Shown here: positions 57,638-64,000 of the stretch, piece by piece
How the letters are laid out: each line of letters begins with the position of its first letter
How positions within the stretch are numbered: position 1 is the first letter of the stretch
Assembly (NCBI RefSeq): GCF_021130785.1
Contig: NC_060213.1
Span: 68,933,501-68,997,500 of the forward strand
Source: Homalodisca vitripennis
Lineage: Eukaryota; Arthropoda; Insecta; Hemiptera; Cicadellidae
Reading direction: 5' to 3'
DNA length: 64,000 bases
Made by a program: the position numbers and the translations under genes
The notes under the pieces: generated by a model
What the model was told of the DNA's origin: nothing
Databases searched by the model: none
Seen by the model: only the letters and a program-made list of their open reading frames with translations

Positions 57638-58207
57638 TTGCTAATGTTCATACATCCCTGTTTTCATTCTTTTCCAATATTTGATACGTTTCCTATTTTT
57701 GTGATATTACTTCAGTTATGTACCTTTGGGGTCTTAAAGACGCTTTCCTTTTGTTTATTTTTCCCTATTGTATCAAAGTCCTTGATTGGAAATATCAAGT
57801 GTGATTCCCCTTTTACCACTGCACCGGCAAAACCTTTCCCAAATTGTAGAGACACGGAAAGAGTAGAGCCATCAGGAGAATCTGCAGCTGCATTATGGCT
57901 GGCAAGAGACAAATGTACGAGATCTAGAACAGGTTTAGGAGGGTTCGTGAAAAGTACAGGTGCCTTAGGTCATGTAGGTCTACCCAAGGGCTGCACCATT
58001 ATTACCTCAGCAAGAGTCAGCTCCGCCGGATGTTCAGCGTCAACAAATTTACGTCACTGTCTCGCTCTTAACCCTACTCGCCTTAGCTCGTACTGCATAC
58101 ACTTAAGGTCAATTTCAAGAACCTGCAATACTGAAATAAAAACATTTCCTCATTGCCTTGTTGTTGAAGCTCTCATTGAAATGTCTACATCGGCTTTCAG
58201 CAGTTGA
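57638..58207. other. GC-richer open stretch on both strands, unrecognised
   Basis: The plus strand is open for 189 codons (57,638-58,207), the longest frame in the window. The minus strand is also largely open over the same span, with two stops. The minus reading (DLVHLSLASHNAAADSPDGS, then FGKGFAGAVVKGESHLIF) looks more like folded protein. The plus reading ends in VVEALIEMSTSAFSS. It adjoins the 5' side of the minus-strand LINE but does not resemble an endonuclease domain. It may be part of an unrecognised element or a processed fragment. I cannot choose a strand or a function. Confidence 0.25.
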
Positions 58208-59257
58208 CAGAACAACTCGGAAGAATTTAATTTTTTATATTACAACACTATTGTCTTAGGACAAGCTGTATAGTTTTGCCATTAGCAATGTAAAGTGGGG
58301 GATACAAGTTTTTAGAGTGTCCTCACAGAAGCGTTTGGTATATATGGTATACTATTAATATAATAGTTGTTTAGATATATATGTAATAGTTAGATGGCAA
58401 ATCTATAACATACAGGTCAAGATAACACAAACAGCATGCATTAAGCAGATCTTGTGATCTTGTAACACAAGGCATTTTACGTCAAAACGATATCTATCTC
58501 TAAATTTATATATTACTTTATGCCAACTTAATAAACTCAAAGCATTGAACGAGAACGAACCACAAAGATAACGAATATACTACAACATCAACAAAAAAGA
58601 TACATAATAAGATATATAAATAAATCAAATAGACAGTTCCTGCAATTAAGCAATGACAATAAAAGAGCAGCAATGAAAGTGTATTGCTAATGTAAAACTG
58701 AAGGCGTAATTACAATCCAGCCGCAACCGAGTCTTAGTGGATTGAGGACATTATGTTTACATCCGTAATTTTTATTCTTACAAACCTCTTTTCTTCTTAG
58801 GATGTTTTAGGTTACGACATTTATTCAATCTAATATACTGTTCAAGAGTGGAATCTAAATTGTGTAATTGTCGTTATATTATATGTAGCCAATGTACTAC
58901 GTTTTGTTTAGTAAGCCATGCTAGAAAAGAGTTACCATGATAAAAACTCAACAACAATAATTCATTTACTTGACAGTGCAGTGTTGGCCTATATAAGCTG
59001 CAACCCACTGACTAGAAATTAAGAATTACATTTGGATAAGTTCCTAAAATACCGAAATTGCCTTAAAGATACATTGGTATTTACAGCTTTCAAAGCAATA
59101 ACTCTATTTATGTCTAAATTTGTTTTCTTATTCAAAGAACTTATCCTGAACTACACGTGGTTCAGCAAACACCGATATGTCACACCTAGAGAACACTGTG
59201 AATGTTTGATCGATCATAAATGTCAAAATATTGGGGTGGAAGGGTGGATCGATAGAT
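58208..59257. other. AT-rich sequence without recognised features
   Basis: The frame at 59,032-59,286 shows no recognised motif. No repeats with partners. Confidence 0.35.
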
Positions 59258-59608
59258 CTAGTCTACTGCGGAGTTTGAGTGGATAGTTAACCTTAGCGGT
59301 GAAGCCGTTGCAAATCTGGACATGAGAAGGTGTTGTCCCCAGTCCGCCTCGGCTGCAGAGGTTGGAACAGAACTGGTCATCCCTCCTTCCATGGTGACAC
59401 AACTGATATACAGCCTGCTATCCTTTCCAATTGGATCACTCCATGAGGTGGTCTCTACCCCTAATCTTGCACATCCTGAATATCCTGTCACTCTGGAAGA
59501 AAATTCCTTTTTAAACCTAAATGCAGCGAGGGGCTTCTCAACTTCTTGTACTAAATAAAGAAATGGCTCTTCTTTCTCTGTCTCTATTTCACATAGCCTT
59601 CCCCACAA
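59258..59608. other. GC-richer open stretch on both strands, unrecognised
   Basis: The minus strand is open for 116 codons (with EKPLAAFRFKKEFSSRVTG) and the plus strand for 78 codons within it (with VTLEENSFLNLNAARGFS). Composition differs clearly from flanks. The plus reading, with its FEWIVNLSGEAVANL beginning upstream of the first ATG, is equally plausible as protein. Probably a fragment of an unidentified element or exon. Confidence 0.25.
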
Positions 59609-61100
59609 TATGAGTTTAACTAACAGTTATTAAGGTCAGCAACGACATGTATTAGTGCAAATTTTGAAAACCTACTTTCAATCAGCATAAAAAGGTATAA
59701 GGCAATTAACTGGAATAACGGAATAAGAACGTATAAGTACAACGATTTATTATATAAACATGCCTAATTATGTTTTAATACATTCACGAAGGATTCGTTT
59801 GTTATGGAATGGATGGACCATTGGCACACAGCTTTTGCGATTGTAACTCTTTTTAATAAATCGTTATGATAACAGTATAGACACGGTTGATGATAAAGGC
59901 CTTAGCCATTATTCTATTCAACGTTCTGGGTGGGTTAACTGTCAGATTAAGTATTCCAGGGGAAAATATTACTTAATTGATTTTAGCTGTTGGACTATTA
60001 ACGTTCTTCAGTGTAACACAGTGTATAATTTAATTCATTAAAATACCTTTTCAGATTTGGATAAACCCTGCATTCTTTTGATTAAATCTTATTTAACATG
60101 CAGTAGGAAAGGTTACTTTTGAGAAACTAAGGCAAAGAACTCATTATGTATTTTACATAGGTTACTACGCGTGTTATTAAAATTTCAAGTGATCACATTT
60201 CTGAACATATCTGAAACGTGAACTCGCAGTTTAAATAAATTTTAAATGTGGATATTTCTTTTTGTTTCTTATCATCATGTTACTGTAAGTAAATAATGTA
60301 AAATGTCATAGCCATGGTGGGAAGGGTTAATTCAAAGTGAATGTTGAGTTTAGCTGCAGTTTACCTTCCTTTATGTGAAGCGTCTGGAATCTGACGCAGT
60401 AACAGTTCTGTAACAGTCTTCTCTCTTGGAGTCCCGATCTTCTGAAGCGATCCCAAAATATAAGTGGCGAAGAAGCTTAAAATAAAGTCGTTTTAAGATC
60501 ACATACAAATAAGACTACACAATATAGAGTAGAGACTTAACGCTCTATCTCACAGAAATCTGAAGTTGATGCGCCAATGAGAATAACTCTTTACTCTAGA
60601 TTACCCTAGGAGATGCAAGATTTCAGATGCTGTATTATGAAGAAAGGGAACTGTAGGTAAGCTTAACCTTCACAGGGTTACATGTATTTAGTGTTAAATG
60701 AGAACGAAAATTGTTTTATTTTTACATTATTAATAGAACATATAAATGGAAAAACATTTTTTGAATTATTTGATAAACCTAAAACTACATTTTGAAGTAA
60801 GAGAACAGGATAATACCGGCAGATTTTTATCCTTTATATTGTAAATGTTCTGAGCTGTATAACGTTGCTGGTATGAATAATGATAACACCACAAACTTTG
60901 TGTTAATACTGATTATCACTGTAAAACAAAGTAAATAAGTTAAGTTATTATTTTTTATGTAATTTCAACGTAAATTAAAAAAGGTGACACTGAAACTATT
61001 TGTTAATAAGGTTTTTTGGAACAAAATTGCAATTTTTAAAACCTACGACCATTATCTGTATTGGTAATTCTAACCAACGGAATTTAACAGTGTTGTATAA
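59609..61100. other. AT-rich sequence without recognised features
   Basis: Nothing recognised up to the second copy of the 1.2-kb repeat. Confidence 0.4.
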
Positions 61101-61108
61101 GCACCTTT

Positions 61109-62272
61109 GTGTATATATATAAATAGATAGAGAGTGAGGGGGGGAAGGAAGTAGGGAAGAGAGGGGTTAGTGGAGGGGATTGGGGAGGAGAGAGAGAGAT
61201 AGAGAGAGAGAGAGAGATAGAGAGAGAGAGTGAGAGGGGGGGAAGGAAGTAGGGAAGAGAGGGGTTAGTGGAGGAGATTGGGGAGGAGATATAGAGACTT
61301 TTTAAGTACCTTGTTTTATATTTTAAATTATAAATTTTCACTTGTCACACCCCATAACAATTTGGTGTTAATATGCGCGTATCTACTTTGTGATTTTCCC
61401 AAATCAAATTGTACAACAATGCCAATATTTTAATGTTTGAGCTAAATAAGCTGTGGTCAAATTTTATTCGTTTTTTACGATGATTTTTATTTTTATCTTT
61501 TTTTTTAATTAAACATTGTGGTACAATTTGAAACTAACATGCTATTTTTAAAATAAATTACACAAATATCAGAAACGTTTAGATTGATCTAGTCAGATAT
61601 ATTTCTTTTTCACTAAACAGCTGACTACAACACTGACTGCAGTTAAATATCAGTCAGATTTACTACTTAACTAAAGATTCTCTTCACTCAGCTATGAAAA
61701 AAACGGGTTTTTAAGAACTATTTTATTAACAATACGAGAGAGGTATAACATATATAGTCTTTTTTAAATTGCTATAAAACCTACTTTCTTTTGATTCATT
61801 AAACATTCGTCGAACCATTAAAAAAGTGACTTTAGCCATACACTGCTAAACTTGAAAATGCTTTAATAATAATATTTAAAAACAAATAAAAACTTCCTAG
61901 CAAACTTTTCATAGAACCGTTTCAATATAGATATTAATAAGAGAGCTTTGAAGGTTTTAAATGTTTGCCAAAATAACTTTTTTTAGCGCAGCGAGTGAAC
62001 GACTCGTCCAATAAATAACTTGAACATATGAATCTGATGGGTGAAGACTAAAATTTTGGTTCTATATATTGTAATAAAAACCGGGTTCGAGTGTCCCTGG
62101 CGTTCAAAAAAAGAGCGAAATTATTATTAGTTTTTCAAAATTTAGCTGGAATAATAAAAAAATATTTCTATTTTAGGTATATTACAAATATATCAAATAT
62201 AATAATTTGAATTATCAATATTTGCATGTAGTCAAAAGTTTAAACATAATTTTAATTAGTTAATGTTATCAG

Positions 62273-62350
<78 letters not shown>
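61109..62350. mobile_element. 1.2-kb dispersed repeat bounded by microsatellites, copy B
   Basis: Same orientation as copy A at 42.5 kb. It begins with GTGTATATATA and a purine-rich strip of GGGGGAAGGAAGTAGGG that occurs twice (about 61,139 and 61,237) separated by (GA)n. It continues through the shared AT-rich body and ends with (AC)n at 62,274-62,350, followed by (TA)n. The body has many small deletions relative to A. The (TA)n end received a mariner-type insertion. Confidence 0.75.

Positions 62351-62364
<14 letters not shown>
62274..62364. repeat. (AC)n(TA)n microsatellite
   Basis: About 38 AC units and then about seven TA units, leading directly into the CAGGGTG terminus of the mariner-type element. 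Confidence 0.95.
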
Positions 62365-64000
62365 CAGGGTGTATATTATGTCTGGAAACACCCAAATATA
62401 TCCTTTAATAATTTAAATATAAATTTGAAACCTCTTACAATCGTGATAGAGATTGGGCATCTACTTTTTGGAACAATGTTTTGTTATGTCACACCAACGG
62501 GGGACGTCCTGCCGAGGGTATCGTGAATATTCTTAATGGAAGCCTATACCTTGTGATACATAATTTTAAAGGTAATAGCTTACTGAATTGAATGCCACAA
62601 ACCGCATCTCAAAGGAATTTATTCTATCAGAAAATAGAGCATTTTTAGTATTGAAAAATTTACTGATGTTCAACAATGTAATTTTAACATGGTTCTTGCC
62701 ACAAAATGTGTTACACTAATTTTTTAGCATTTTGTAAATGTTCAATTAAAATAAAATAAACAATTTATTTTTTAAGCTGGTTTTCATTAGTACAAATTTA
62801 CCAGTTTTTATTACAATGAATAAATAAAACTTATGAGTCACTTTCTCTGATTACTTATGAATCTGTACTTGGTGTTTTCCAGTCAGCAGGAAGGTTTAAA
62901 GAGACAAAGGTCACTAGCCTATGAGAAACAGTATTGTGTTATTAATCATCTGGTCTACAGGTTTCAGTTTGTTGAGCATGGAGCTTTCACTAGACAGGTC
63001 TAAGCTTGGGAATTACAAATGGACAAAGGTCATATCATTCCTGTCGAGTTAATCAGTGTCTCTGAAGCATTGCTGTCAACAAGTTATCTAATTACAGTAG
63101 TTCAGTTTTTATTTGGCATTTTAATGGAATTGTCTGAAAGAGAACGAATTACTCTGTTGATGATGCGAGGATATGGCGATCGTCAAAGATCTTATCGGGA
63201 AGTTTGTAATTTGTTTAATGACACTTTCCCAGAAAGGAATCCCATAAGTGTTTCAACAATATCAAAAACTATTGAGCGTTTTGAAATGACAGGGAGTGTA
63301 CGTAATCGGCCAAAGTCGGGTAGGATACAATCTGCAACAGATGAAGAACATGCACTAGATGTTTTGCAAACATTTATTGAAGACACCACATACATCGCTC
63401 AGAAAAGCTGCACAGTAACATGATATGCACCCTATGTCTGTGAGTAAGATTTTGAAAATTAATAAATACAAACCATTTAAAGTTCATTTAGTCCAACAGT
63501 TAAGTGAGGATGATTACGACAGAAGAGTTGAGTTTTGTGAACTTGTGATGCGCAAATGTGATGACAATAGAGATTTTCTGACCAACATACTATTTTCTGA
63601 TGAGGCAAACTTTTTTCCTAAATGGCAATGTTAACAGGCACAATTGTCGTTACTGGGCTAGTGAAAACCCCACATTGGATTACTGAGTCCCATTCACAGC
63701 AACCACAAAAACTGAAACGTATGGTGTGGAATTTTAGGTAACAAAATTGTTGGACCCTTTTTCATCAATGGAAATTTAAATGCCGAACTTTACTACAATA
63801 TGCTCCAAAATGAAATAATCCCAGTATTCAAATTGCATCAGGAGAATACTTTGATAATGTATGGTTTCAGCAGGATGGTGCTCCACCCCATTATGGGAGA
63901 CAGGTAAGAGGAGTATTTGGATTTAAGGTTTCCTCATAAATGGATTGCCCGAAGAGGAGGAAATCGAATGGCCTCCAAGATCTCCGGATTTGTCACCAAT
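62365..64000 (+). mobile_element. Tc1/mariner-type transposon, cut by the window edge
   Basis: The left terminus CAGGGTGTATATTATGTCTG directly follows TA at 62,363-62,364, as required for TA-targeting elements. GGGTGT and ACACCC within the first 27 bases can pair. An AT-rich 5' region of about 760 bp precedes a broken transposase gene (separate entry) that runs to the window end; the right terminus is outside. The length before the ORF is long for this class, so the 5' UTR may contain insertions. Confidence 0.8.
63124..64000 (+). pseudogene. Tc1/mariner-type transposase, frameshifted, 3' end beyond window
   Basis: I place the start at ATG 63,124 (MELSERERITLLMMRGYGD), where similarity to the family begins; an upstream in-frame ATG at 63,019 adds a dissimilar leader. 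A helix-turn-helix part (SYREVCNLFNDTF, VSTISKTIERFEMTGSV, RPKSGR) occupies residues about 18-65. After the stop at 63,421 the frame changes. KILKINKYKPFKVHLVQQL follows, then NILFSDEANFF, which carries the first catalytic D (63,599-63,601). The frame changes again. VGPFFINGNLNAELYYNML and, near 63,866, WFQQDGAPPHYG, with the second catalytic D, are readable. The last bases (GAATGGCCTCCAAGATCTCC) lead into the family's 'EWPPRSPDLSP' block before the edge. The DDE aspartates are present, but at least three frameshifts or stops inactivate it. Confidence 0.88.

Noticed and set aside
61084..61341. Ser/Leu/Pro-rich 85-codon frame
   Set aside because: Comes from the GA-rich strip of repeat copy B.
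62263..62526. Frame beginning with His/Thr repeats
   Set aside because: Starts in the (AC)n tract and continues into the mariner-type 5' end; not a gene.
1..64000. CRISPR array or bacterial operon
   Set aside because: No spaced direct repeats of CRISPR type, no operon-like dense coding; everything points to a eukaryotic nuclear genome.

Overview
This window looks like non-coding, transposon-rich nuclear DNA from an arthropod, most likely an insect. The order is not resolved; a hemipteran is only a guess. It is strongly AT-rich, has many microsatellites, and has no long intact open frame. The remains of at least six mobile-element classes are visible: non-LTR retrotransposons, Penelope-like elements, a tRNA-derived SINE, piggyBac, a Tc1/mariner-type transposon and a Helitron-like element. 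I find no complete host protein gene. The only well-supported host-type gene is an initiator tRNA-Met at 45.87 kb, and it has an enlarged anticodon loop.

Layout, left to right. 0.7-2.5 kb: a decayed LINE (+) with RT motifs. 6.59-6.72 kb and 9.23-9.46 kb: two isolated exon-like open stretches with splice-like borders. 8.24-9.0 kb: a 5'-truncated LINE (-) with a 145-codon open frame. 10.25-11.07 kb: Penelope 3' part plus terminal repeat. 15.5-18.0 kb: a (TA)n tract, a strict 16-bp C15A minisatellite and a nearly complete Penelope RT (-). 18.97-20.0 kb: the 3' half of a piggyBac ending in TTAA/CCC. 23.3-24.3 kb: another Penelope 3' part, interrupted by a LINE tail. 25.4-26.2 kb: a Cys-rich open frame and a tandem 204-bp duplication. 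26.5-27.27 kb: a Helitron-like element. 28.2, 37.6 and 40.7 kb: three copies of one tRNA-derived SINE. 31.61-34.25 kb: a 2.6-kb element with about 330-bp inverted repeats around a decayed gene of an uncharacterised family. 42.5-43.7 and 61.1-62.35 kb: two copies of a 1.2-kb dispersed repeat ending in microsatellites. 47.9-48.2 kb: two Penelope termini head to head. 52.6 kb: a GC-rich outlier. 56.0-57.6 kb: a decayed LINE (-) with a second LINE tail inserted. 57.6-59.6 kb: GC-richer open stretches of unknown origin. 62.365 kb to the right edge: a broken mariner-type transposase gene whose element starts inside the microsatellite of the second 1.2-kb repeat.

These elements do not form a pathway. 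What the window records is order of events: nested insertions, truncations and tail signatures. The best candidates for something undescribed are the long-inverted-repeat element at 31.6-34.2 kb, the structured Penelope terminal motif present in five copies (partly hammerhead-like), the microsatellite-bounded 1.2-kb repeat, and the tRNA with the 8-nt anticodon loop.
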